This document shows positions 39,848 to 47,827 of a DNA stretch of 64,000 nt, piece by piece. The notes under the pieces are model-generated. The model saw nothing but the letters and a program-made list of their open reading frames with translations, was not told the DNA's origin and made no database searches. The translations under genes were made by a program, and so were the position numbers. Numbering within the stretch: position 1 is the stretch's first letter; each line of letters begins with the position of its first letter. The stretch is from Polyangia bacterium (GTDB lineage Bacteria > Myxococcota_A > Polyangia > Nannocystales > Nannocystaceae), in contig JAUIKS010000043.1 of the NCBI GenBank assembly GCA_030430565.1, forward strand, positions 1-64,000, given 5' to 3'.

Positions 39848-40368
39848 GCGGCCGGTTCGCGGCGGCGACAACGATCGTCACGACGAGTACTCGCGTCGCG
39901 CTCGCCTCGCTGCTCTCGCTCACGATCCTGGGGTGCACCGACGCGCTCGAGCTGGCGCAGGAGGTCGAGGGCCCGACGCTCACGCTCTTGGGGCGCGTGC
40001 CCGCGACGGTCGTCTACGAGGTCTGCTTGGACGACAACGCGCGCTACAGCGCGTTCTTCACGGTCGTCGCCACCCATGACCTGGACGGCGAGAGCGCGCC
40101 GATCGAGGCCGTGTACATCACGAGCGGGAATCCGGGCTTCGAAGATACGGACATCGGCCCTTGCAGCGCGTACCTGCGCGCGCCGACGGAGCATACGCTC
40201 GAGTGCCCCCCGACCCTGCAGCCGCCGGGCTGCGCGCGCTTCTCGGTGCGGCTCCAAGCGCTCGAGACGCGGCTCGAGGCGCCGGTCACCGTCGCCACGA
40301 GCGTGTACATCGAGCCGCTGCAGCCCGGCAACAACAGGCCGCTTCAGAGCGTGGAGTTCATTTTTTAG
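39844..40368 (+). CDS. Lipoprotein with probable CTG start coupled to the RT stop
   Basis: 174 aa if read from the CTG at 39844. The in-frame sequence after it is SGRFAAATTIVTTSTRVAL, then ASLLSLTILGC: a typical lipoprotein signal peptide with lipobox TILGC (Cys about 31). No ATG, GTG or TTG exists in this frame before the signal sequence; the first is a TTG at 39988 that would remove it. The CTG overlaps the RT stop (CTGA), the same geometry as the GTGA, TTGA and TGATG overlaps in neighbouring genes. The mature domain is beta-rich with paired cysteines (YEVCLDD, GPCSAYL, LECPP, PPGCARF). Family unknown. A sequencing error or an ATC start at 39874 are alternatives. It ends 14 bp from a converging gene. 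Confidence 0.65.
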   Translation: MSGRFAAATTIVTTSTRVALASLLSLTILGCTDALELAQEVEGPTLTLLGRVPATVVYEVCLDDNARYSAFFTVVATHDLDGESAPIEAVYITSGNPGFEDTDIGPCSAYLRAPTEHTLECPPTLQPPGCARFSVRLQALETRLEAPVTVATSVYIEPLQPGNNRPLQSVEFIF

Positions 40369-40382
40369 AAGACGCGCGGGGC

Positions 40383-41465
40383 TCAGGGCGTGGCGAGGCG
40401 CCGCAGCGCGCCGTTCGGCCACCAGTACACGTGCGTCTCGCTGGCGGCGAGCGCCTGCGAGCCGAACCAGGCGCTCGCGAGCGCGGTCGATTCACCTGTC
40501 TCGAGATCCATGCGAAACAGCTCGCTGTCAGCGACCCAGTAGACGCCGTGGGCGTTGACGGTGATCGGGTGGCTCGCGTACTCGGCTTGCAGCGCGCCGA
40601 TGGTCTCGACGCCGGCGCCGCCCGTGAGCTCGGCGCGCTGCACCACGTAGGGTCCGTCTTCGTCTGGTCGCGTGACCCAGTAGACGTGCGCGCCGGAGAA
40701 GCTGAAGTCCGAGATGCTGCTGCTCAGGCCAGGCGCGAGGTTCGTGACCACCGCGCTGTCGATGTCGTAGCGCAGCACGTCCCACCCGCCGTTCCAGTAG
40801 ACGGCGCGCTCGTGGGTGGCGAGCGCGTGGTCGCGGTTGAGCGTGTGCGTCGAGATGCGCTCGGGCGCTGCGGAGCCGTCGAAGGGCGCGCGGTGCAGAT
40901 GACCCCCGTACTCGGAGTGCGGGTAGTAGACCACGCCGTCGACGACCGCGAAGCGGTTGACGAGTCCGGTGAGCTCGAGCTCGAGCGTGGACGTTGAATC
41001 GTCCGCGAGCGATCGTCGGTGGATCGCGGGGGGCTCCTCGGTGTCGCTCACGAGCCAGTACACGCCGTCGCCGTCGAGCTGGAACCAGCGCTTCATGACG
41101 CCCCCCTCGAGCAGCGTGGTCGCGGCGGCGTCGCCCTCACGCCAGCTCAGCAGCGCGTCGCTCGACCAGAACAGTCGATCGCCGAGCCAACACATACGCC
41201 CCGCGCCGTCCTCGTCGCAGAGCAGCGGCTCGCCGAGCGAAGGATCATCCGCGCACGGCTCGGGGGGGGCGGGCTCGGGCTCGGCGTCGGTGCCGGTGTC
41301 GTACCAGCACTCCGTGATGCAGTAGTCGACATCGTCGCCGCCGCAGCCGGGAACGAGCGCGAGCGCGAGCGCGAGCATGATCGCGGGCGGCAGCACACGC
41401 CGCGATCGTTTATTTGCTTGTCTGGAGTGATCAGAGGCGTGAGAGGGACACTGTATGTAAGTCAT
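40383..41465 (-). CDS. Beta-propeller-like lipoprotein
   Basis: 360 aa. Lipobox LVPGC (Cys about 41), a Cys-containing and Pro/Glu-rich spacer (YCITECWYD, CADDP), then a series of about 40-residue beta modules with recurring VYW and YWxx motifs (DGDGVYWLVSDTEE, ERAVYWNGGWDV, GAHVYWVTRPDEDG, HGVYWVADSELF, ETHVYWWPNG), typical of the propeller lipoproteins abundant in Myxococcota. A surface or periplasmic binding role is likely; ligand unknown. The start is uncertain: the first ATG gives a long polar N-terminus, while an ATG at 41378 gives a very short signal peptide. It converges with the RT-linked lipoprotein gene. Confidence 0.75.
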   Translation of the reverse strand: MTYIQCPSHASDHSRQANKRSRRVLPPAIMLALALALVPGCGGDDVDYCITECWYDTGTDAEPEPAPPEPCADDPSLGEPLLCDEDGAGRMCWLGDRLFWSSDALLSWREGDAAATTLLEGGVMKRWFQLDGDGVYWLVSDTEEPPAIHRRSLADDSTSTLELELTGLVNRFAVVDGVVYYPHSEYGGHLHRAPFDGSAAPERISTHTLNRDHALATHERAVYWNGGWDVLRYDIDSAVVTNLAPGLSSSISDFSFSGAHVYWVTRPDEDGPYVVQRAELTGGAGVETIGALQAEYASHPITVNAHGVYWVADSELFRMDLETGESTALASAWFGSQALAASETHVYWWPNGALRRLATP

Positions 41466-41605
41466 TGAGAGGCGAGAAGAGATTCGAAAAAGAGCGAACG
41501 ACGCGTGGTCGAGCGCGAATAGTCTTTTCGATATTTAAATTGTGTCGGGGCCGCGCCCGGCGGACCGCGAAAACTTCGCGCTCGGGGGCTTGATGCGGTC
41601 GCGCC

Positions 41606-42052
41606 TCAGCGCGACGTCTTCGGCGTCATCTTGAACTCGATATACGTGCAGGCGCGCTCGGGCGTCCCGTCGCGCTCGATCGGGTGAAACCGCCAGCGCT
41701 GAATCGTCCTGACGAACACGCCGTCGAGGTACTCCTCGCCCGAGGAGCGGGCGAGCTCGACGGCGTCGACCGTCCCGCGCGGGTCGACGCAGAAGTCGAT
41801 CTTGACGTGGACCGGCGCGCCTCGCCGGAGCATGGGCGACTCAGCGACCTCGGCGTAGGGAGGGTCGGGCGTGTAGAGCTCGAGCTCGCGCGCGTAGGGA
41901 ATGGAGTCACCTGTCTCTTGGAATATCCAGCTCCGCTCATCTGCGGTCGGCGGCGCGGCCGCGTCTCGCCCGCGCTTGCACGCGGTGAGCCCGATGAGCA
42001 GCGAGAGGAGCCCTGCGTGGGTGATGTGGGTGATGTGGGCGACGCGTCGCAT
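41606..42052 (-). CDS. TonB C-terminal-like lipoprotein
   Basis: 148 aa. Signal peptide with lipobox GLTAC (Cys about 25). The first residues contain HITHITH, encoded by a 9-bp tandem repeat. Residues about 60-145 resemble a TonB C-terminal domain: VHVKIDFCVDPRGTVDAVEL, then SGEEYLDGVFVRTIQRWRFHP and a final strand CTYIEFKMTP. Two cysteines (DFCVD and RACTY) probably form a disulfide. As a lipoprotein without a proline-rich inner-membrane anchor it is unlikely to be a standard TonB. Its start is 19 bp after the aldolase/SDR stop, so the two may be co-transcribed. Confidence 0.78.
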   Translation of the reverse strand: MRRVAHITHITHAGLLSLLIGLTACKRGRDAAAPPTADERSWIFQETGDSIPYARELELYTPDPPYAEVAESPMLRRGAPVHVKIDFCVDPRGTVDAVELARSSGEEYLDGVFVRTIQRWRFHPIERDGTPERACTYIEFKMTPKTSR

Positions 42053-42071
42053 CGGTGATAATCAGCCCTCG

Positions 42072-44156
42072 CTAGCGCGGCGACGCGGCGATGTTGCCCC
42101 CGTCGACCGTCAGCACCGCGCCCGTCGTGTTCTTGGCGAGCGCCAGGTGGACGAAGGCGCCCGCGACATCCTCGGCGTCGACCTCCTGCGCGAGCAGGTT
42201 CGACCGGAAGTACGCGTCGGGGCTCAGCCCGCGGGCGCGCGCCCGTTTCTCAACAAAGTCCGGCGGCAGCAGGTTGGTGCGCACGCGGTCCGCGTTGACC
42301 GCGTTCGCCCGGATCTTCTCTGGGCCGCCCTCGATCGCGTACTGCTTCATCAGGGCCACCAGCGCGGCCTTGGCGACCGCGTAGGGGCCAAAGCCCTTGC
42401 CCGGGTTGAAGGCGGCCTTGGAGGCGTTGAACAGCAAGAAGCCGCCGGCGCCCTGGGCCCGGAGCACGCGGGTCGCGGCCGCGGCGAGCCACTGGTGCGC
42501 GAGCAGGTTGATCGCCAAGCTGTCCTCGAGGACTTGTGGAGGACAGTCGGCGATCATGCCCTGGGGCGCGGTGCCGGCGTTGGAGACCACGCCGTCGAGG
42601 CCGCCGAAGCGGCGCACCGCGTTGTCGACGGAGGCCGCGACCGCCGCTCGGTCGCGCATGTCCAGCGCTTCGAAGCCGCGCGGGCCGGGGATCGTCTCAG
42701 CGGCCTCGGCGAGGCGCTCGGCGTCGCGGTCGACGAGGTAGAGGTGCGCGCCCTGGGCCGCGAACGCGCGCGCCGTCGCGAGGCCGATCCCGCCGGCCGC
42801 GCCGCTGATGTAGACGACGTGACCGTCGAGCGCCCTGGGCTTGCTGCGCCCGAGCTTGGCCTGCTCGAGCGACCAGTACTCCATGTCGAAGATGTCGCCG
42901 TCGGGCAGCGCGCGGTAGCGGCCGACGGTCTCGGCGTCGCGGATCACGGTGATCGTGTGCTCGTAGATGTCGGCGGCGACGCGCGCGGCCTTCTCGCTCG
43001 CGCCGGCGGTCACGAGGCCGACGCCGGGCACGAGGATCACGCGCGGGTCGGGGTCGAGCTCGGTGCGCGTCACGCCCTTGGCCGCGACCTGGTCCGTGAA
43101 GTAGGCGCGGTATCGGGCGCGGAACGAGTCGAGCGCGTCGTCCAAGAGCTTCGCCTGCGCCCCGGGGCCGTTGGCGTCGGCGACGTCGAGCAGCAGCGGG
43201 CGCTGCTTGGTGCGGATGACGTGGTCGGGGGTCGCCGGTCCGCGCTGGCTGAGCGAGGCGAGCGCGGGGTCATCGACGAAGTCGCGGATCGCCGGGCTCC
43301 GCCGCAGGTGCAGGACGAAGCGCGCGCCCTTGGGTCCGCGCAGGCGCCCGCGGAGTCGCGGCGCGAGCTCGGTGTAGCGCGCCAGGCCGTCGTCGGCCGG
43401 GGCGCCGCCGCTGAGCGACGTGCTCGCGGCCGCGCGCTTCCCTTGAATGAATTGCTCGGCCCGCGTGACCGCCTCGATATGCCGCTCGTAGGCCTCGCGC
43501 GCGTTCGCGCCGAAGGTGAACAGCCCGTGCTGCAGGAGCACGAGACCGCGGCACTCGCCGTGCTCGCGCGCGTGCGCGTCGTGGACCTCCGCGGCCAGCT
43601 TGGCGAGCGCGAAGCCGGGCATGATGTAGGGCACCACCGCCAGCTGCAGCGCGGCGAACAGCTCACGGCACAGCGCCTCGGCGTGCTCGCGCGCCTGGTC
43701 GACGATCGAGAGGATCGCGTCCGCGTGCGAGTGATCGACGAACTTGTGGGGCAGGAAGGCGTGCAGCAGGGTCTCGACCGAGGGGGTGGGCGAGGACGAG
43801 TCGAGCAGGCGCGTGCGCGCGGCGTTGACCATGTCCTCGTCCGAGAGGGCCGGGAGCGCGCGCAGCCGCTGGAGCTCGCCGAGGCGAATCGCGGGGAAGC
43901 CGGGGGGCTCGATGCGCGCGAGATCCCAGCCGCTGCCCTTGACGCACAGGACCTCCACGGGCTCGCCGAGGTCATTGCGAAGCGTGGTCTTGACCGAGGT
44001 GTTGCCGCCGCCGTGGAGCACGAGGCCCGACTCGCGGCCGATCAGGCGCGAGCTGTAGACCCGCAGGGCGATGTCCTCATTGCAGCGAGGGTCGCCCTCG
44101 ACGACGTACTGTGCAATCGCCGCGCGGGCGGCCTCGTCGGACCATGCGCTCTTCAT
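42072..44156 (-). CDS. Bifunctional aldolase / short-chain dehydrogenase
   Basis: 694 aa from the ATG at 44156. N-terminal class II aldolase/adducin-like domain (about 30-400: LVLHGGGNTSVKT, VKGSGWDLA, FVDHSHADAILSI, GLVLLQHGLFTFG) with zinc-binding His residues, then a C-terminal short-chain dehydrogenase (about 440-694: VVYISGAAGGIGLATARAFA, VVSNAGTAPQG, LFNASKAAFNPGKGFGPYAVAKAA, DGGNIAASPR). This two-domain layout matches the RhaD/YuxG-type family, where the aldolase cleaves rhamnulose-1-phosphate and the SDR oxidises lactaldehyde; the real substrate here is not proven. The classical YxxxK reads YAVAK and is intact. An open frame upstream overlaps the divergent TerB-like gene region and is not included. 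Confidence 0.9.
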   Translation of the reverse strand: MKSAWSDEAARAAIAQYVVEGDPRCNEDIALRVYSSRLIGRESGLVLHGGGNTSVKTTLRNDLGEPVEVLCVKGSGWDLARIEPPGFPAIRLGELQRLRALPALSDEDMVNAARTRLLDSSSPTPSVETLLHAFLPHKFVDHSHADAILSIVDQAREHAEALCRELFAALQLAVVPYIMPGFALAKLAAEVHDAHAREHGECRGLVLLQHGLFTFGANAREAYERHIEAVTRAEQFIQGKRAAASTSLSGGAPADDGLARYTELAPRLRGRLRGPKGARFVLHLRRSPAIRDFVDDPALASLSQRGPATPDHVIRTKQRPLLLDVADANGPGAQAKLLDDALDSFRARYRAYFTDQVAAKGVTRTELDPDPRVILVPGVGLVTAGASEKAARVAADIYEHTITVIRDAETVGRYRALPDGDIFDMEYWSLEQAKLGRSKPRALDGHVVYISGAAGGIGLATARAFAAQGAHLYLVDRDAERLAEAAETIPGPRGFEALDMRDRAAVAASVDNAVRRFGGLDGVVSNAGTAPQGMIADCPPQVLEDSLAINLLAHQWLAAAATRVLRAQGAGGFLLFNASKAAFNPGKGFGPYAVAKAALVALMKQYAIEGGPEKIRANAVNADRVRTNLLPPDFVEKRARARGLSPDAYFRSNLLAQEVDAEDVAGAFVHLALAKNTTGAVLTVDGGNIAASPR

Positions 44157-44335
44157 GGCCAGGACTACAGCGCAGCTGTGACCGCATGTCCACCGCGCGC
44201 GGCGAGACAGGATCAATTGCGCGCGCCAGGTCGCGCTTGCGTTCGCGCGCTGGAACGCGAGACACTCGCCGAGCCGGAGCGCGCGCTCGAGCGGCAGCTG
44301 CCGCCGCGCGACCCTCCCCGTGGGCGAGGCCATCG

Positions 44336-44650
44336 ATGGATCTCAATCAGAAGAAGCTGTATTGCCAGCTGATCGCGCAGCTCGTGTTGATCGACGGCGC
44401 GGTCACCGACGCCGAGCACCAGTTCCTCGACGCGGCGATGAACCGCCTCGGCCTCGACGCCGAAGACCGCCGCGACGTGATCAACAGCGTCAACGTCGAC
44501 GATGACGTGGAGGCGAAGGCGCGCGCGCTCGACCCGGTCGTGCTGCGCGAGCTGACCGCGGAGCTGGAGCAGGTCGCGGAGGTCGACGGAGACGTGAGCC
44601 CTGGTGAGCGCGACATCATCGCGCGCATCAAGGGCGCGCTGGATCTGTGA
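44336..44650 (+). CDS. TerB-like small acidic protein
   Basis: 104 aa. A single TerB/DjlA-type helical domain: LIAQLVLIDGAVTDAEHQFL with the typical D-G-x(4)-E pattern, repeated near the C-terminus as QVAEVDGDVSPGERDII. TerB-like domains are metal-binding or envelope-stress associated modules; the role here is unknown. The ATG at 44336 gives the expected domain start. It lies divergent to the aldolase/SDR gene (180 bp gap) and 99 bp before the ABC transporter. Confidence 0.8.
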   Translation: MDLNQKKLYCQLIAQLVLIDGAVTDAEHQFLDAAMNRLGLDAEDRRDVINSVNVDDDVEAKARALDPVVLRELTAELEQVAEVDGDVSPGERDIIARIKGALDL

Positions 44651-44749
44651 CGCCCGCCCGTGAACGTGTCACCATAGCCCCGCGGGCCGCTCGGCCGCAG
44701 GGCGCGAAACCGCCCGAGCGCCCCGCGACCCCTCCGCTCGACTCGCTCG

Positions 44750-46972
44750 ATGTTCGCCGTCCTACGCCACCTTTTCGGCTATCTCGGGCCCTACAAGGGT
44801 CAGGTCACCCTGCTCTTGATCGGGATCCTGATCGATCTGGCCTACACGCTCGCGGTCCCGTCGAGCATGGAGTTCTTGATCGACGAGGCGATCGTCAAGC
44901 GCAACGGCGAGCTCCTGGTGTGGCTGCTCGGGGGATTGATCGCTGCGGTGATCGTCGCCGCGATCGCGGCGGTCGGGCGCGATTATCTCTACGCCAAGCT
45001 CGGCACCTCCGTCATGCGGGACCTCCGCCTGCAGATGTTCGAGCACCTGCAGCGGCTGTCGGCGAACTACTACGCCAAGACCCGCGTCGGCGACATCATG
45101 GCGCGCTTCTCGACCGATCTGGTCGCGGTCCAGAACGCGGTGATCCTGGCGGTGCCCGAGACCATCGTCGGCTCGCTGGGGATCCTGATCTCGATCGGGC
45201 TGCTGGTCCGGCTGGAGTGGCAGCTCGCGTTCGTGACCGTCGGCCTGCTGCCCGTGCTCTTGATCGGCCCGCGGATCCTCGGCCCCCGCGCTGAGGAGGG
45301 CAGCTACCAGCTGCGTGACGAGGAGGCGAAGATCTCGAGCGAGGTCCAGGAGAACATCGGCGCGCAGGCGGTGGTGCGCGCCTTCGGCCTGGCCGGCGCG
45401 CGCGTCGGCGTGTTCAAAGAGCGCCTCGACGTGGTCTACACCACCGGGCTGCGCTTCAACCTCCTCTCGTACCTGGTCGAGCGGACACCCAACGTCAGCT
45501 TCATGCTGCTGCACATGGGCGTGCTCAGCTTCGGCGCGTTTAAGGCCTACAACGGCGACCTCTCGGTCGGCAAGCTGATCGCCTTCAACGCGCTGACGGT
45601 CAACCTGAGCGTGTTCGTGACCACGCTGACCCGCGTCGCGCCCGTCCTGCTGCAGGCCTCCGGCGGGGTCACGCGCATCGCCGAGCTGCTCGAGGAAGAC
45701 CCGCAGGTCACGGACAAGCCCGGGGTCTCGGAGATCAAGCCGCTCGAGCGCGAGATCTCCTTCGAGCACGTCAGCTTCTCGTACACGGGCGATACGCTCA
45801 ACCTCAACAACCTGACCTTTAAGATCCCCAAGGGCGCCACGGTCGCCTTCGTCGGCGGCAGCGGCTCGGGCAAGAGCACGGTGCTCGGCCTGATCACGCG
45901 CTTCTACGACCCCGGCGCGGGCGCCGTGAACTTCGACGGCCGCGACATCCGCTCGGCCGCGCAGGACTCGCTGCGCGAGCAGATGGGGGTCGTGTTCCAG
46001 GAGAGCTTCCTGTTCAACACGACGATCCGCGAGAACATCAAGATGGGCCGGCCGGACGCGACCGACGAGCAGATCGTCGAGGCGGCCAAGGCCGCCGAGA
46101 TCCACGAGCTGATCACCCACATGCCCGACGGCTACGAGACCATCGTCGGCGAGCGCGGCAGCCGGCTCTCGGGCGGTCAGCGGCAGCGCGTCGCGATCGC
46201 CCGCGCGATCGTCCGCGACCCGGCGATCCTCGTGCTCGACGAGGCGACCTCGGCGCTCGACCCGTCCACCGAGTCGGCGATCCACGAGACGCTCAAGCGC
46301 CTCGCGGCCACGCGCACGGTCGTTGAGGTCACGCACCGGCTGTCCTCGGTCGTCGACCACGACCGGATCTTCGTGCTCGACAAGGGCCGGCTGATGGAGT
46401 CCGGGACGCACCAGCAGCTGCTCGATCAGCACGGGCTGTACCACCAGCTGTGGAGCAAGCAGAGCGGCATCAAGATCAGCGAGGACGGGCAGCGCGTCGA
46501 CATCACGGTCGAGCGCCTGCGCGCGATCCCGATCCTCAGCCAGCTCCAAGACGAGATGCTCGGCGAGCTGGCGAAGCTGTTCACGATCGAGCGCTGCCCC
46601 GAGTCGCGCCTGGTGATCCGGCAGGGCGACATGATGGTCAACAAGTTCTACGTGATCGCGCGCGGCAAGGTGAAGGTCACGAAGCGCGAGCCGGACAGCC
46701 GCGAGGAGCGGCAGCTGACCCAGCTCAGCGACGGCGATCACTTCGGCGAGATCGCGCTGATCAAGAACGTCCCGCGGACCGCGACCATCCGGACGATCAC
46801 GCCCTGCATCTTCTTGACGCTGCAGCGCGCGCAGTTCCTCGACCTCGTCGGGCGCGACCCGACGCTGCGCGAGCAGATCGACAAGATCGCCCACGCGCGC
46901 GACCTCCAGAAAGTCACGGCCGAGGCGCTGCCGGTGCAGCGGCGTCACTCCCTCGCCTACGAGCAGGCCTGA
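44750..46972 (+). CDS. ABC exporter fused to a cyclic-nucleotide-binding domain
   Basis: 740 aa. Type IV ABC exporter half-transporter: six-helix transmembrane domain (about 1-310), then an ATPase domain with Walker A GGSGSGKST (about 368), Q-loop FQESFLFN, signature SRLSGGQRQRV, Walker B ILVLDEATSALDP and the H-loop VTHRLSSV. After residue about 590 follows a cNMP-binding/Crp-like domain (IPILSQLQDEMLGELAKLF, VIRQGDMMVNKFYVIARG, LSDGDHFGEIALIKNVPRTATI), including the G-E-x-A-L phosphate-binding cassette. Probably a homodimeric lipid or small-molecule exporter gated by a cyclic nucleotide. Some GEIAL-type cassettes bind cNMP and others have lost it; here Arg of PRTA is present. Substrate unknown. 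Confidence 0.93.
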   Translation: MFAVLRHLFGYLGPYKGQVTLLLIGILIDLAYTLAVPSSMEFLIDEAIVKRNGELLVWLLGGLIAAVIVAAIAAVGRDYLYAKLGTSVMRDLRLQMFEHLQRLSANYYAKTRVGDIMARFSTDLVAVQNAVILAVPETIVGSLGILISIGLLVRLEWQLAFVTVGLLPVLLIGPRILGPRAEEGSYQLRDEEAKISSEVQENIGAQAVVRAFGLAGARVGVFKERLDVVYTTGLRFNLLSYLVERTPNVSFMLLHMGVLSFGAFKAYNGDLSVGKLIAFNALTVNLSVFVTTLTRVAPVLLQASGGVTRIAELLEEDPQVTDKPGVSEIKPLEREISFEHVSFSYTGDTLNLNNLTFKIPKGATVAFVGGSGSGKSTVLGLITRFYDPGAGAVNFDGRDIRSAAQDSLREQMGVVFQESFLFNTTIRENIKMGRPDATDEQIVEAAKAAEIHELITHMPDGYETIVGERGSRLSGGQRQRVAIARAIVRDPAILVLDEATSALDPSTESAIHETLKRLAATRTVVEVTHRLSSVVDHDRIFVLDKGRLMESGTHQQLLDQHGLYHQLWSKQSGIKISEDGQRVDITVERLRAIPILSQLQDEMLGELAKLFTIERCPESRLVIRQGDMMVNKFYVIARGKVKVTKREPDSREERQLTQLSDGDHFGEIALIKNVPRTATIRTITPCIFLTLQRAQFLDLVGRDPTLREQIDKIAHARDLQKVTAEALPVQRRHSLAYEQA

Positions 46973-47080
46973 CGCGCTGAGCCGCCCGACCTCGCGAGCT
47001 GCGCCGCTGGAGTGAGCTGGCCGCGCGCGCGCGCCTTGGCGGGCGGGGCGCGGCGGTGAGCGCCGCGCGGCGAAACAATG

Positions 47081-47108
47081 TTGATATGGTCATTTGGACA
47101 TGTATATT
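47081..47108 (+). promoter_or_regulatory. Sigma-70-type promoter of the SET-domain gene
   Basis: TTGATA (47081-47086) and TATATT (47103-47108) are separated by 16 bp in an AT-rich island within GC-rich DNA. Transcription would begin near 47115, which rules out the ATG at 47100 and supports the GTG at 47154. Confidence 0.65.
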
Positions 47109-47153
47109 GTGCCCGCTCGGAGCGCTCCAGAGCCCGGGCGAGCAAAGGGTCGC

Positions 47154-47708
47154 GTGGACGAGAAACCAGCTGAGTCAGGGGCGCGCGAGGGCGCGCGAGA
47201 GCGGACATCGCCGGACATACGGACGCGCGGGTGGGCGTCGCCGAAGGTCGAGATGCGCGTGGTCGACGGGCAACGCGGGGTCTACGCCCTCGAGGACATC
47301 GCCCCCGGCGAGCGCCTCTGCGGGCTGCCGCACATCTTCGTCGATCGGCGGAGCAAGTACACGATCCAGATCGACGAGCGTCGGCACCAGGCGGGCACCG
47401 AGGAGACCGACGACTTCTTCAACCACAGCTGCGACCCGAACTGCTACATCGACTTCGAGGCGCTGACCTTCGTGGCCGCGCGCCCGATCGCCGCCGGCGC
47501 GCAGCTGTCGTTCAACTACCTCACGAGCGAGTGGGAGATGGACGAGCCCTTCCAGTGCTGGTGCGAGCGTCCTGGCGACCACTGCGTCAACGAGATCCGC
47601 GGCTTTCGGCACCTGTCGCGGGCGCAGCAGCTGGCTCTCAAGCCGCGCCTGTCGCCGTATCTGCGGCGGCGGCTCGAGGCGCTGCTGGCCGACGACGGCG
47701 GGCGGTGA
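47154..47708 (+). CDS. SET-domain protein (putative protein lysine methyltransferase)
   Basis: 184 aa from the GTG at 47154, preceded by AAAGGG about 6 nt upstream. SET fold: an N-terminal strand RGVYALEDIAPGERL, the FNHSCDPNCYIDF motif (SAM/target site), PIAAGAQLSFNYLTSEWEM (FxY catalytic Tyr region), and a Cys-containing post-SET CWCERPGDHC. SET enzymes methylate lysines; bacterial versions, including stand-alone forms, methylate ribosomal or chromatin proteins, so the substrate is open. The first about 30 residues are charged and probably flexible. It has its own promoter and neither neighbour suggests a pathway. Confidence 0.85.
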   Translation: MDEKPAESGAREGARERTSPDIRTRGWASPKVEMRVVDGQRGVYALEDIAPGERLCGLPHIFVDRRSKYTIQIDERRHQAGTEETDDFFNHSCDPNCYIDFEALTFVAARPIAAGAQLSFNYLTSEWEMDEPFQCWCERPGDHCVNEIRGFRHLSRAQQLALKPRLSPYLRRRLEALLADDGGR

Positions 47709-47827
47709 CGCGCACGAGCGCGCGCTCTGAACAGTCGCGCAGAGCGGGTGGCTATCCGGGCGGGGCGATCCTCGATATAGTGAAGATACTGAGCTCACGG
47801 GCCTGTGCCCACGGCGAGAGGGAATCG

